This document shows, piece after piece, positions 49,313-62,089 of a DNA stretch of 64,000 nt (positions within the stretch are counted from its first letter, which is position 1; every line of letters begins with the position of its first letter). The notes beneath the pieces were generated by a model, which was not told the DNA's origin, did not search any database, and saw nothing but the letters and a program-made list of their open reading frames with translations. Made by a program: the position numbers and the translations under genes. Source of the DNA: Campylorhamphus procurvoides (taxonomy: Eukaryota > Chordata > Aves > Passeriformes > Dendrocolaptidae); NCBI GenBank assembly GCA_013396655.1, contig WBMV01002770.1, forward strand, positions 620,001 to 684,000, given 5' to 3'.

Positions 49313-52300
49313 TTCATAAGCTCCTCATCACCCCTTTTTCTCTTCATCCCTTTTCTCCACCCTGTGCACACCTGCAGCACCCCCTGACTTATTCTCTGCA
49401 CTCTAGTCTTGACTCTCTCCCTCCACCTGAAATATCCACATCAAAGGTGCATTCTTTCAGAAGAATTTCTACTCTAAAACACACGGGTTTGGTTGTCACC
49501 ATAATGTTGAATAATTACAGTAATTATTGTATATTATGATATAGCAAGTTACTTGATGCCATGTTGTGCTTGGCTGGACTTTTTGTTCTGGCTCCTTCCC
49601 AGCTTTCCTGAGTTGTAATCCATGTGACACGTGAAGGGTATGGCTCATTCATGCCATAACCATGTCACCAGAGACCTGCATCTCCTGGGCCTTTGAGGCA
49701 GGAGCTGTTGTGGAACTGGGTGTTGAAACCTTCCTACAGCTCTTCCTACTCCTCCCACTGCCCTCTCTTTTCTCAAGGATTCAGTTCCTGCCAGTGGGAC
49801 TTGGCACTGCTGGGGACTCGTCAACCATGCTTTCTGGCACCTCTGGTGTGATCTGTCCTCTCCTGAGACAACCCAGAAATGGAATTTAATTCTCTTGCTG
49901 TGTTAATAACATTTGAAACTTTACCTTGGCAGCCGCTGAACCCATTAACAATGGTAAGAAGCAGTCAGTGTGTTTATAAAATATATTCCTGGTGTGCACA
50001 AAATCACCAAGACAAAGGCAGCCTCTCCTCTGAACAAGGTACTGCAAGTGACAAATCTCTTTAAAAATTAAACTCACTTCTCCACACAAACCATACAGAA
50101 AGCTCGGATCAACAAGCAATACTTTAAAGTCAAATGTGGAGCCAATGAATAATCCACCATGCACTGCAAAAACGAAACCAGGAGAGCAAATAAGAGTCCT
50201 TCCAATTACCACAAAGAGGAAAATGTTTGGGGTTTAATAATAGAGAAATATGTATGTTAGCCACGCTCCCTAGGGATGGTAAAAAAACACTTGTAATGCA
50301 GACAGGTCCCTCCTACTAGTAATATAACTAAAAAGTATCAAAAAGTATATTAGAGAAGTATAAATAAAACAACTTTAAAAAAATGCAGACTGTATTTCTG
50401 TGATGAAAAGCAGGCCTGTGCCTGCATGGTGGGTGTATCCTGGGTGAGTTCTTTAAAACTGTTGGTGAAGAATAAGGGTCAAGGTAATGGACACAACCAT
50501 CACCCACCCTTATCCTACCAGCTTGTTGTTCTCCTTCCCTTCTGCCCTGTATTCAGGGGAATAAAGCAATACACTTCATCATCCAAGCAATTTCATTCAC
50601 TCTGAGCAGACTCCTAAAAATGTGCAAAAGAGCTTTACAAGGCAAATAGATTCTTCTCCACAAAATTCCAAGTCCTGGGGTGTAGAGAACACTTCTGAGT
50701 GCATTCTGTATTGCTCTTCCCCTCAGGCACAAAGAGCTTCCCATGAAAACACACCCTCGTTATTACATCTTATCTTGGGGGGGAAAAAATAAAAGCCAAC
50801 TTATCTACAGGCAATTCCATGTGGGTTATTTTATTATATTCATATTTATGCCTTCTAGAACTACATGCAGAGCACAGGTCAGGCTCAGTACTGTCTTGGC
50901 TGCAGAGTGGCAGCAGCAGGACCCTCCCTGGGACTCTAATTGCTGCCAGAAGTCCTCAGCTCTCTCTCCTATGTGTAATGTGGGGATATTTCCTTGGTTA
51001 AATGCTGCTCTGCCTTTTGATCCTGCTCCTGCTGATGTGGCTGAATGATAATGATCTGTCTGTCTGGCCTATTGATATATATAAAAATTAACAGCACAGT
51101 TAAAGCTGATTGGGAACTTTTATTTACTCTGACCTAAATTACCAGGACAACAGAAATTTCCATGTGACTAAAAGGCAGTTTTAAAAATTACCTACAGTTC
51201 ATTTTTCAAGCCTCCAAATCTCTTGAAACAAACAGGCTGATAAGATTTAAAATAATACCAGGCACACAGCTCACTTCTGCTTTTCCAATTATACCCACTA
51301 CGGTGCTCTTACAAACATTTTCTTTTGTAGCTTGGCTCTCTCTGCCTTGTATGAGGCAAATACTTGTATTTTGCTGAATTTGTCTTAGACCACTCATAAA
51401 ACCAACACAGGAAACTATTGCACAGGTCATAATTTTTCTGCAGATAATTCTCTCTCTTCCCTCAGACCTTTCCTAAAAGCTGAATAACTAAGTGGAATTT
51501 AAATAAAACACATAAACATAAAACACTACATACTCTAGAAGATATAACAAGAGGCAGTCTCTGCAACACAGAAGCTGGACCTAAGAAGAGTCAGGAAAAA
51601 GTGGCAGAAGGGTCACTTTCATGATTGATTATGTATTTTACTATATTCTATATGCATCTAGAAATTTTACCATCAAGATTCAATTGTGTCACTCCCAGGA
51701 ATGCCCTTGCACCAGCCCCCAGGATAAACAGGGGCTTAGGGAGGACTGGCATTATCCTAGAGGACAGAGTAGATCAGCATCACATGACTATTTATCTGCA
51801 AATCAATTGCAATAAACTCAATAAATGTAATTACAGGAAATCCTACAATATCTAACTCCTCACAGCACAGTATTATTGTGCAATCAAAAAAGTCCTGATA
51901 AAATCAGGTTTGTACAAGTATAATCTGTGCTGTCGAAATGGTACAAATTGTACAAGTATAAAATCCTTGGAAGAAATGAATGCTGACCTGGAGAAATTAA
52001 TGTTGGTTAAATAAGGAGGGCCTCCAAGAAGAATAATTTTATGACTCCAAAGTAAGCAAGTAACAGATAACAATCTGGTTACTTCAGTTTCACACTTAGA
52101 AACTACTGGAAAGTCAAAAGATTATGATTTTATTCCATTCCAAGACTTCTTGATTTAAGCCAAATCGATGAAAACAGAGACATTGTTTAAAATGCACATA
52201 ATCACATCACTTTGTTAAGTGAAATATTCCACTGGTTTAAAGTTTGATGGTATTATCTACCAAGATTGATATTATTACAACAGATTATCCTTTCCAGCGA

Positions 52301-54869
52301 GACTGCAGACAGAAAAGTCATGCTGTAGAAGCATAATATTACATTTAATCAAATTTCTTAGAAATAATAGTTCCATTTGAACAGCTTTCCAATGAACCAA
52401 CGGGCCGTGTGTCTTCATCTTTTATTCCTAATCAGCTGATAAATCTACAAGTTGCCAAAGCCATGCCCAAGTGTTGGCCTGCACTCTCATTTGTCCTAAT
52501 TTGACTGCAGTTACGTGCAGTCCACTTTGTGACTTCTGCACACAATGTCTGGAGGAAATAAAAGCACAGTTTTCAAATGACCTCTCTGTAATTGGGCCAG
52601 CAAGCTGCCACCTTGGTATTCTGTTTCTTGACTGAACATTGTGGGTTTAGGGCCTCTTATAGAATAAATGGCAGTGGGGGAATAAGAAATGAAAGCACAG
52701 AGGCACGTTGGGATTGCTGGGGGCAGAATGGGGATTGGGGGAAGGCAGGGCTCCCAAAATCTGGAACGAACAATAGAGGAAAAGAGTGCAAGCTGTTTAA
52801 ATCCAAAAAGAAAGTTGTTACTAGGCAAAGAGAAGGAAAGGTCAAGTTTCAGACTAATTGTTTGTGGTACTTTAGAGGCAAATGGAGAAGTGAAGTTAAA
52901 ATCATGCCAGAAATGGAAAATGGGGAATAATAAATTCATGCACCAGGAAAATAGGGGGGGGAGGGAGATAAAAATAAAAGCCCTTAGGAATAGTTTCACA
53001 GTTCACACCAAAGGTTCCTTCAGCCTGGTTCCTCCAACAGAGTTTGACAGCAAGAAACTAGAACGCGTAGAAAGACAAGCCTTAATTACAGTATTTCAAG
53101 ATGGGGCTTTTTTGTTTGGTTGAATTTTGGGTTTGAGGTTCTTTTTAGGTTTGGGTGGGATTTTCATGTGGCTTTTTATGTTTGTTTTTTGGGGGGGGGG
53201 TCCCTACCTACTGGTTTCATTTAAATTTAAATTAAGTAGAAAAGGCAGAAAATAAACATTTTAAATTCACTTTCTACATGTCATTCACAATTGACAAGAT
53301 CTCTACTTTTCCAGGCCAGAAAGATCGTCTTCAACTTAATGTTCCACATACAGAATCAGTCACTTATTTGATTATCCCTGGTGTCCTTCCTGGGAAAATG
53401 CTTTGAACATCCATTACTGCAGAAAATCTTTGGGACAGTGGGATATCTGTCAACTGAATGCATCTTAAATCAGGCCTGAGCTACTTGAAGCCAAATTTTT
53501 GGATGTGGAGAGCAGTGAAGTCACCAGAGCCTGTTGAGAACAAATGGGAACGTGCTCAGAGTGGCGTGGCCTGACTTCCTTCAAGTTTCCCAGAACACAA
53601 AGCAGCTCTTTAGCCCACCCTGAATGCCAAGCACTGCTATCACAAACTGTGTAGAAGATAAATCCTCCAGCTAAGCACAGAAATAAATGACATATCAGAA
53701 CTGTTAAGCTGCACAGCTGTGAGAGTGGTGCTTTAAAAATGAAGTACATAAACCACAGTGGAGAGGTGCTCAGTAATGATCCCTCAGTTCCAGTCCAAAG
53801 GGCTGCCTGCTCAACAGAACCTTTCAGGCACTTGCATAATGCTTTTTGTAGCTTTGGTGTCCCAGTTGGGCACAGGACTAGAGCTGCTCAGGCCAGGACA
53901 ATTCTGGAGAAAGCAGAACAGTTTAAGAACATTTATGTTAAAAATGAAGGCTGTCAACAGCAGACAAATTTTAAACTAAAAAAATTAACCTGAAATTGTA
54001 GTTTCACATTTAAGCACCCGAGCTCTGCTCTGGTGGAAAGTCACACGTGCTGGTTTGTGATCACTGTTAGACACTGCTCTGTTGGGCTGAGCATTCAAAT
54101 GCTGGGGATCTGTTTGGAAGGATGATTGATATCAGTCTTTTAAACAGACCCCTCATCCACACAGGAATTGAAAGAAAGTGAAATAAAAGCTTGATGGTGA
54201 GCTGCCTATTCAGCTCCCCATGCTTCTTTTTGGCCTGAAAGGTCAGAGGATTGAAAAGTGCAATTTACTTGGCTTGGAAAATACCAGAAGAAAGCGGGAG
54301 CTGTGAGACAGACTTACTAATGGCATAGTGGAGACACATAGTTACACTGTGCTTACCTCATCTGCATTGTTTTCATTTACTTAATTTCAATTAGATTGCA
54401 AATTATACAGGGATTAAGGTGTTTCTGCTGTGTGACCTATTCAATTTTGCAGTCAATTGATTTCTACTTATTTAGTAAGTGTTTGGACATTAGCTGCCTT
54501 AGCAGTTAGATTTACACTTGAAGTCAACTCTCCAATGTGGCAAAATGCTCACAAGTTGAGTTCCCCATAAACATGAGAGAGGAAATAATAAGCTGCAGGA
54601 GAGGAACTTGATGAAGATGGGCTATAATGGGATTTAAGTCACCAATGGCATAATTAGAGAAAAGCAAACACTAGATGCAGTAGGACATGTTAACAGAAAC
54701 AGTTTGCAAACTCAGAGCCATCCCTCCACACCATCAATGTCTCCAGATGAAGACACGTCCTCTGTTTCAGTATTTTTCTTCAAAAGCACTGATGAGAAAA
54801 CACTAACGAGGCAGAGGGTCAAAGAGAACAGTGCAGAGTCTGAGCTGCTCAGGGAGAAAGCAGGACCAG
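49313..54869. other. No gene seen; purine-rich tract and poly-G
   Basis: Mostly unique AT-rich DNA. It contains a purine-rich plus strand at 52660-52980 that yields long antisense frames, G runs at 52954-52961 and 53191-53200, and a repeated TGTACAAGTATA at 51911 and 51949. Confidence 0.5.
53191..53200 (+). repeat. Homopolymer of ten G
   Basis: Ten consecutive G following TTTGTTTTTT. It is likely to vary in length and to be error-prone in assemblies. Confidence 0.95.
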
Positions 54870-55140
54870 AGTTGTTCAGGCTGGAGAAGGAGATGCTAGA
54901 GGAAAGGGAGATGGGATGGACATGACAACAGTCTTCAGATTTAGTGCACCTCTGCATACAAGGACAGTGATTACATCTGGCTCTGGTCAATAGGACAGCA
55001 AGGGGATTAAGCTGCAGCAAGGAAGATGTGGGTGAGACATGAAGAAAAATGCTCAAGCTACTGAAGTACTGAAGAAGTTAAGTGAAGTAGTTTAGCCTCT
55101 GCCAGTGGATCTTTAGCAGTTAGACAGGCAACTGTCAGAA
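54870..55140 (+). mobile_element. Ancient CR1/L3-type LINE remnant
   Basis: Highly decayed but in the right order for the L3 or turtle-type CR1 end: GTTCAGGCTGGAGAAGG, GACAACAGTCTTCAGAT, AGGACAGTGAT, GGATTAAGCTGCAGCAAGG, and finally CAGTTAGACAGGCAACTGTCAG, corresponding to the family's GGTTAGACAAACACCTGTCAG. It is much more diverged than the other CR1 copies, so the insertion is old. No coding capacity remains, and the overlapping 73- and 114-codon frames are incidental. Confidence 0.75.
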
Positions 55141-57664
55141 ATGACAGAGAGTTCATCCTGATTTTCACGAGGGACAGAAATAATGGCCTTCTGAGGTTTT
55201 TTCTCATAATGTGAGAAGCTACACGATATTAATCTTCTCTGCCGTGCTAATACATGCCTGAAAACACTGAGGGCACTTTCTTTCTTAGGCAAAGGAATAT
55301 TAAAGACAGGGATCTAGAAAGATTCTAACATTTTTAAAAGCAGATGTAGTGAGAAAAGACTCCCTGCTGGCACACCAGCCACCTTGATCTGTTCTCAGCA
55401 CAGATGTCATGCATAGGACAGTACTGAGACAGGTACAATCATCAAACACTCACCTTCTCTTTGCACATTATTGTGCTGAAAGGCCAAGTTTCTTCTGACT
55501 TTTCACTACATCAATGATTAGAAGCTGATAATGACATTAGGATAGCTAACAAGGCAGTTAAAAGGGGTTTGGGATATTCTGATGAGATTTTTAGGTGTTC
55601 ACTGTCTGATATGTTACATGTATTTGCAGATGTGTAAAGGGAGAAGGTGTTTCAAGATCTGCTGTCAGGTTTGGTGCTGTGCTGGGGGAATAAAACCAGA
55701 GGAAGTACAGCCATTCCCTTACTCAAGAGCAACTACACCTGAGTCTCACTCAGCAAACAAGTCCAGTTTTATTTCCAGCTGCTTTCATATTGCTCATAAG
55801 AATGACTGTGCTTGAGCTCCAACATGCAAAGGGGAAGAAAACCTGACAGCCCCATCCCTTTTGTGCCTCTGTAATTGTAGTTTCCAACATATTTTCTGCA
55901 GTAAGTTTGCTAACAACAGCTGCAGTCCTTGTGTGCTCCCCTCACAGCAGTGACCACAGAAAAAGAGCATTTGGTACGAGACAAACTATCCCCACAATGT
56001 GCCGGACATGGTGGGACAGGGGAATACTGCTGGCACTAACTCAACCATTTGAAATGCAATAGAGGTAGAACGTGCCAAATCTTCTCCAAAAGTGCACTGC
56101 AAATTTTCTTTTTTCTTTTGTCCAAGTAGATTTTTTTTTCTGTTTCATGGGGACTTCAAACCTTCTTTTGTCCAGGCCAGCTGTCCAACTCAGAACTGTC
56201 TCTGCCAAAAGCCCATCAGAAAACCCTTGCTGGTGACTTCAAGAGCCATTTTGAAAGTTAACATTTCTGCTTGCTGATCATGTCTTGTGTTAACTCAATT
56301 TGCATTGCTCTTGTTTAGCCTTGCTGTTTAGGGGGTTGTTCTAAACTGCTTTGTGGATTGAGGGGATGTGTTTGCCACAAAGTATTCCAAGAAAAAATTG
56401 CTCCAGATTAGTATTCTGGGCCACAGTTTTAGTTTGTATTTATTTTATTCCTTACTGGGTTTGCAAAGCATAGAAATAGCAATCCCCCACTGTTTCCATC
56501 ATGTTTACTTTCTCATTATTGTGTTTGCTCTGATTTAGGGTTTTTCTATAGATTCTTATTTTTATTTTTGAGAGCCAGGGTGCAGTTTCTTAAAAGAAAA
56601 GCAATCAGACAGGGTACAGATATTGCTCTGCAGATTAACAGATAATGAATAGTATGTTTGTGGAAAGGAAATATATTTATGTGCCTCATCCTAAAAACCA
56701 CTGATGTCAATAAGAGTATGCTCAGCTTGTCCCTGGAAATCAGTACTTGCCAGAAAAGGGATCTGAAAGAGAACAGATGATTCCACTGTTCTTGTTAAGT
56801 GCCTTAAAAGTGATCTAAAGGAATTATGAGCAATTTACTCATGAAACACCAGAATGCAGTAATAGTCCTGCTAAGTGAGTATTTATGAAGAAAAACACAG
56901 CAGAATGATTCAACAGGAAGGCCTTTGAGAAGAGCATTGAAAGGAAAAACATAACTAAGTCAAATAGCAGAAAAAAAATAAGGCAGTGAAGAAACTAAAG
57001 TAAAATTATTCAAGAAGTAGCTGACACCCTTTTCTCCACCAAGCCTTGCTCTAGCTAGGAAATCACTCTTTGGATGCAGACCAGGTCATGCAATAAGTCA
57101 AACAGAAAGTCAGGAAGGAAAAAAACCCACTGAAAAACACAGTGGTTTCGCATAATGCACATACACAGTCAGCAGTGTGGTCATCGATTTCTAACCCAAA
57201 AGGTAAATATAAATAAATAAAGATCGAAAATAGTTTCTCTTGCTCAAAGACAAGTTATATATAGATGGAACAAATCTACTATTAGTAGTACTCTAAGTCC
57301 AGGAACAATAGAGTAACTTCAATGATTTTTCCCTGTTACAAATATAGCATGAAACATAGCAATGGATTGCAAACCTGTGGATCTGCTGGACCTCTGCCCA
57401 GGACCACCAGCAACGTTATCACTGCCCAGAGCCCCGGGTGCCTTGGGTGGCAGCTGAGGCACATCACCCAGACTGCATTCCCAGGCAGTTCCCACATCCA
57501 TGTTGCCTCTCCCCATGCAACAAACACATCCCTCAGCAGCTCTACAGGAGAAGAGGCACAACACACTTTTAGGGGGTTACCCTTTGGAAAGCCACACACT
57601 CTTATTGTAAAGCCCTGAGAAGGAAGCAAGTGCTCCAAGCTACTGAAGGCAATGGAAAGACTCT
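55141..57664. other. No gene seen
   Basis: AT-rich unique sequence with no recognised repeat or motif. The 98- and 133-codon frames at 57322-57737 overlap the CR1 boundary. Confidence 0.55.
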
Positions 57665-58115
57665 CACCACTACACCATGTCCTCATGTGCCACATCCGTA
57701 CTCTTTTTTGACACTTCCAGGGAAGGGACTCCACCACTTCCTTGGGCAGCTGATGTTTGATAACCCTTTCAGTAAAGATTCATAATCTTCAATCTAAAGC
57801 TGTGCTGTCCCACCTGAGCCCGTTCCCTCTGCTCCTGTCCCTGTTCCCTGGGAGCAGAGCCCAATTCCCACCTGGCTCCCCCCTCCTGGCAGGGACTTGC
57901 AGAGCCAGAAGGTCCCCCCTGAGCCTCCTTTTCTCCAGGCTGAGCCCCCCCAGCTCCCTCAGCCCCTCCTGCTGCTCCAGCCCCTTCCCAGCTCCGTTCC
58001 CCTCTCTGGACATGGCCCAGCCCCTCAACATCTTTCTCGTAGTGAGGGACCCAAAAACTGACCCCTGGATTCAAGGTGTGGCCCCAGCAGTGTCCAGCAG
58101 AAGAGACAGTCACTG
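57665..58115 (-). mobile_element. CR1 LINE fragment
   Basis: Antisense CR1. The plus strand shows ATGTGCCACATCC, CTTCCTTGGGCAGCTGATG, then the GC-rich block TCTGCTCCTGTCCCTGTTCC, CCTCCTTTTCTCCAGGCTGAG and CTCCCTCAGCCCCTCCTGC, ending near CCCCAGCAGTGTCC. It shares its middle 120 bp almost unchanged with 8440-8580. The extreme 3' tail is missing or too diverged to place. The 184-codon plus frame starting at 57757 is antisense to it. Confidence 0.92.
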
Positions 58116-59936
58116 CCCTGGTCCTGCTTCACTAATAGGTGAGAACAGTATAGGAAAGACCATAAACACAGGCAAGAATAGAACAAGGAAAGACTTCAGC
58201 AGAATCATTCCCGTTCCTGGCAGTGATTCCTTCAGGTGCAGCACAGCACCCACCCACAGGTGTCCAGTTTGGAAATCAGAGGCATGCCAGCAACATGGCC
58301 AGGCATGTTAAAGCCAGCAGCTGTGTGTGCAGACCCCTCTGCTGCTCCAGAGCCCACTCGTGTCCCTCAGAGCCAGCACACATTGTCCCCTCACACTGGC
58401 ACTGCCTCACCTGCTGTGTGCACAGAGCGGGCATGCTGCTGCCCAAGGGCTCTTCTTGCTTTGCCACCTATTCAAATAAAATGGTTTTCCTTATTAAACA
58501 CAAGTTTTCTGCGCCTTAAGAGGTAATTCCTTCCCGTGTGGCCCAGAAGGAGAGCTGGATGAAAGCAGACATTAAAGGGTCGCTGGAGAATTCTAAACAC
58601 TTCAAAAGAATGGACATTGGTGTCTGCATCAGAAACTCCCCGTGTGCCTTTCATCCTAAGGGTGTCCTGCTGAGGCAGTCCCAGACACAGCCAAGACGCA
58701 GATTTTGGTTCAAATGACACATGAGTTTTACACAATGTGAATTGTAAGATTGTCAATCAATTCCCCAGTACTTTTATCAGCTTTGTTCATGTTTTTCTAT
58801 GTGTGCTTCGACTATTAATACTACCCTACTTGTCATTATGTTTGTCACGTGATTTCTTATAATCCAAGTAAAATATTGCAATAAAAAATATCTTTTCCCT
58901 TTCTACCTTAAGTTAATAATTTTTTATTAATAAAACTGTACAAATATAACTCATCTCACACAGCACCAAGACTGCTGGTTAAAATCAGGAGGATGTTTCA
59001 AACTATACAGGAGACTCAGTTAATTTTAAAAATCCACATCAATTATATGCAAAAAGTAATAAATAAGATGCTCAGACCTAATGATTTAGATCTAACATAA
59101 ATATATCTGATTATATCAGTATAATATATATATGTATATCTATCTATATATAATATATAACACACAAAAAAAATCAACACATCATCCCATTTTGCCCACA
59201 TGAACATTTCATAAATAAAATTGGTTTGATAAATATTAATATGCTATTTTGTGTCTTTTACTAAAATGCCAAAACCCCACAAGATAGTAATGCTGTGTAA
59301 AGTGCATTTATTTCATGAGATAATATTCCTCATACAAACTGAAAATTATATTGTGCAAGACTTCTTTAAAAAAAAGGACAAAATATTGCAACTGGTGATT
59401 TATTGTGATTTTTATACTGAAATGATTTATAAGTCTCCAAAAAAATTAAGATGTGTAAGTAAGATATCAAATTAAAAATCAAAGAAATAGTTTTTTAAAT
59501 GATTTTATATTCCTATCCAATGCAGGGCACACTTCAGCTCTGCAGCCAGGCAAGTGATCCAGCACACAACACTTTGATTTTTCTTGTTTAACAAAAGCGA
59601 ACCCTGGCCAGTGTAGCATGAACAACCTTCCTCAGGATACTCTAAAAACACACTGCAATAAAGTATGCATCCTACTGCCATGATTGCAATGTCATCTATT
59701 CCATTTCAGCAGGAGCAGCCTCAATTGTGAGTTATTACAGTACTGCTTGCAATGTGCTATTTTTTTCCCAAACTATGAACACTCATCTGCTTATGGGAGA
59801 CACTGGAAAAGACTGCAGTGTGAAGGTCAGCTGGGACACAACCAGCTTGGAACTGCAGTTTTGGCATTTCAGTGTCACCATTGTTGTGATCTCCAGAAGG
59901 CTTGGAGACACCTTTCCATCAGCCAACTGCTTTTGG
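58116..59936. other. No gene seen; AT microsatellite
   Basis: A GC-richer patch at 58200-58450 is followed by very AT-rich sequence including an ATAT/TATC tract (59120-59165). No feature is supported beyond these. Confidence 0.5.
59120..59165. repeat. AT-rich microsatellite-like tract
   Basis: Interrupted ATATAT, TATC and TATAATATA units. Confidence 0.85.
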
Positions 59937-59953
59937 GTTAGGGTTAGGGTTGG
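59935..59953 (+). repeat. Telomere-like (GGGTTA)n patch
   Basis: Two perfect GGGTTA units followed by a near-perfect third, immediately before a CR1 3' end. It may be an expanded GGGTT word of the CR1 tail rather than interstitial telomere. Confidence 0.85.
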
Positions 59954-60002
59954 ACTTCAATGATCCCTTCAGGTCCCTTCCAGCTCAGGATATTCTACGA
60001 TT
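59950..60002 (+). mobile_element. CR1 LINE extreme 3' end
   Basis: A tail-only copy: TTGGACTTCAATGATCC, then CAGGTCCCTTCCAGCTCAGG and ATATTCTACGATTT, matching the CR1 end in GATATTCTATGATT. Only about 50 bp remain. Confidence 0.8.
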
Positions 60003-60081
60003 TACCTTCTAAATTTAAACTTAGTATGTAATATAACACATTCAACACAAAAAAGGTGATTTCAAATGAAAAATCACACAA

Positions 60082-60288
60082 TCATGGAGTTACAGAATGG
60101 TTTGGGTTGGAAGGGACTTTACAGACCTTCCCATCCCACCCCTGCCATGGGCAGGGACACCTTCCACCAGCCCAGGATGCTCCAAGCCCCGTCCAGCCTG
60201 GCCTTGGACACTGCCAGGGATCCAGGGGCAGCCCCAGCTTCTCTGGGCACCCTGTGCCAGGGCCTGCCCACCCTCCCAGGGAGGGATC
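60082..60288 (-). mobile_element. CR1 LINE 3' fragment
   Basis: Antisense copy of the 15953-type subfamily. The plus strand opens with ATGGAGTTACAGAATGG and GGTTTGGGTTGGAAGGGAC, then CATGGGCAGGGACACCTTCC, GGCCTTGGACACTGCCAGG, CTTCTCTGGGCACCCTGTGC and GGGCCTGCCCACCCTCCCAG. It lies only 80 bp from the opposite-strand tail at 59950, giving a head-to-head arrangement of 3' ends. The 169-codon frame across it is an artefact. Confidence 0.95.
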
Positions 60289-61640
60289 CGGGGCTTCATT
60301 CAAAATCTTTTAAAATGTAATCCTCTGAAGTCCTGGAATAATTTTATTCTTTTCTTCTGGAAGACATTCTTTCAAAAATTCTTACTCAGTCCCCACTGCA
60401 ATGTTTTCATTGCCATTTCCCAAAAGCAATTAAGAAGCCAAAGAGTTTGCTCCAAACAGAATTCTGTGGGAGAGCCTGGAACTGCTCCCAGCACAGTCCA
60501 CACACATTCACACAGGTCTTGCTGCATTCTTCCTGCATCCCTGATGTGTCAGCCCTATTCACTGAATGCCCAAGAATTACAGGGTTCCCTGCTGTGCAAC
60601 CTTTAGAATGTTCAAAGCCTAACAGCAGCAGACTTTTTTTTCAGTTTATGTTCACAGTATTCCGTGATGTGCAAACATTCGTGGAAGTGAGGAGAGACAC
60701 TTGATGAAGGCAATCTCTTGCAGAAGGCACAGACCGGTGAAAAATCAATCTCCAAATCATAATTTAACAATAAGTGTTCCAAATTAGAGAATGTCAAGCC
60801 ACAGACAATGATGTTCACTGTTGTTTTAGAATAAGTACCTCCCAGCTCCAGTTCTCTGTGGATCATCAATGCCTAATTTTAGAGCAGTCCTGCACAACTC
60901 CCTTGGCATGCAGGACTTTATCACCATGTGCACACAGCTCATTGTTTAGGCTCAGACACATTTAGACATCAATACCTGGACAGGAGGGCAGTGGTATTGG
61001 GCAGTTCTGCTGATTGGGCACACATTATGTATATCTAAATCCAGAAGGTAAATAGAAATACAATTGCCTAAACAAAACACCCAGCCTAGCTAGGCCAGGG
61101 TTTGTGGAAGAACTGACTTTTAGTTTCCCTTTACTGTGAAAAGTGAAAATATAGGTGCAAAGAAATAGAGTGAAACAAAAAGCTGTACAGTGCCATGTGA
61201 TTTAATTCCAGATAGCCTCGAACTCAACCCTCCCACATCACTTGATCAAAATGCTTGGAGGGGTAGTGGGAACCTTTCTAAATCGTTTCAGAAAGTGTGC
61301 CCTGCCTCCAGTGAGGATACTTTCATAAGGATGAGAAATCAAGGAATTTTAACAAATTGGCAGGTGTGTCTGGGTGGAAAGATGGGATTCCATTAGCCTT
61401 GACCTTAGGAAAGCCCCAGTTACTCTCAGGAGACAGGATGGACTTCTATGGCCCCAGACATCAGCAGGTACTAATTGGGAGTGGTTACAGAAGGCATTTG
61501 TGGGAAATAGAGAAAACTCCATTTCAGGGTTCAGTTTCTGTCTCAAATCCAACCTGACCAAATCATGGCGCTTAGCAGACATAATTTAAACACTATTTTT
61601 TTAACCTTTGTAGCAAAAATAATTTCTTCCTGTAGAGTTT
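60289..61640. other. No gene seen
   Basis: Unique sequence with no repeat or motif that I can support. Frames up to 85 codons are of chance length. Confidence 0.55.
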
Positions 61641-61760
61641 CGAATCATAGAATCATAGAATGATCTGGGTTAGAAGGGAACCTTGAAGATCATCTAGTCT
61701 CAAACCCTCCTACCCTGGGCAGGGACAATTTCAACTAGACTTCAACATTTAATAAACAGA
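61641..61760 (-). mobile_element. CR1 LINE 3' tail with tail microsatellite
   Basis: The plus strand reads ATCATAGAATCATAGAATG, the complement of the CR1 ATTCTATGATTC tail repeat, then GGTTAGAAGGGAACCTTGAAG, ATCATCTAGTCTCAAACCC and CCTGGGCAGGGACAATTTC, and stops. Strongly 5'-truncated, about 115 bp. Confidence 0.92.
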
Positions 61761-62089
61761 AAATGTATTAGACACCTACCCAAGAGCTGGTGTCTGTCTA
61801 TATTTGAAATGAGAGACTTCAGAACCACAAAAGGCAAACCATGAAGAGATCATTCTCTAACTGGAAGCAGCACAGGAGACTGTTGGGCAAAATTTCAATG
61901 CAATACCACTAGGAAAGACTATGGAAGTCAAAAAGGAATGCAAATATTGTACAGATTCACTTCCCATCCAAAAAGGTAAGAAGAGAGAATTGTAATTAGC
62001 AGCCAACTCAACTTCAATTGCTTGACAGAGTCTGGAGGAAATGATTAAATAATCAATTAATAATCACCTACAGGATAATAAAGTGATGG
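61761..62089. other. No clear feature
   Basis: AT-rich sequence between a CR1 tail and the ancient LINE remnant. The remnant's 5' border may extend into it. Confidence 0.5.

Noticed and set aside
51911..51960. TGTACAAGTATA repeated 38 bp apart as a tandem array
   Set aside because: Only 12 bp shared and two copies; not enough to call an element.
52511..52999. 162-codon minus and 144-codon plus overlapping frames
   Set aside because: Both are explained by a purine-rich tract that has few stop codons; the peptides are low-complexity.
57757..58311. The longest open frame (184 codons, plus strand) as a gene
   Set aside because: It is antisense to a CR1 copy, proline/serine-rich from GC-rich LINE sequence, and the same peptide segments recur from the CR1 at 8.4 kb.
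60097..60606. 169-codon plus frame as a gene
   Set aside because: Its first third is the complement of a CR1 tail, and the rest is unique DNA without splice or start support.
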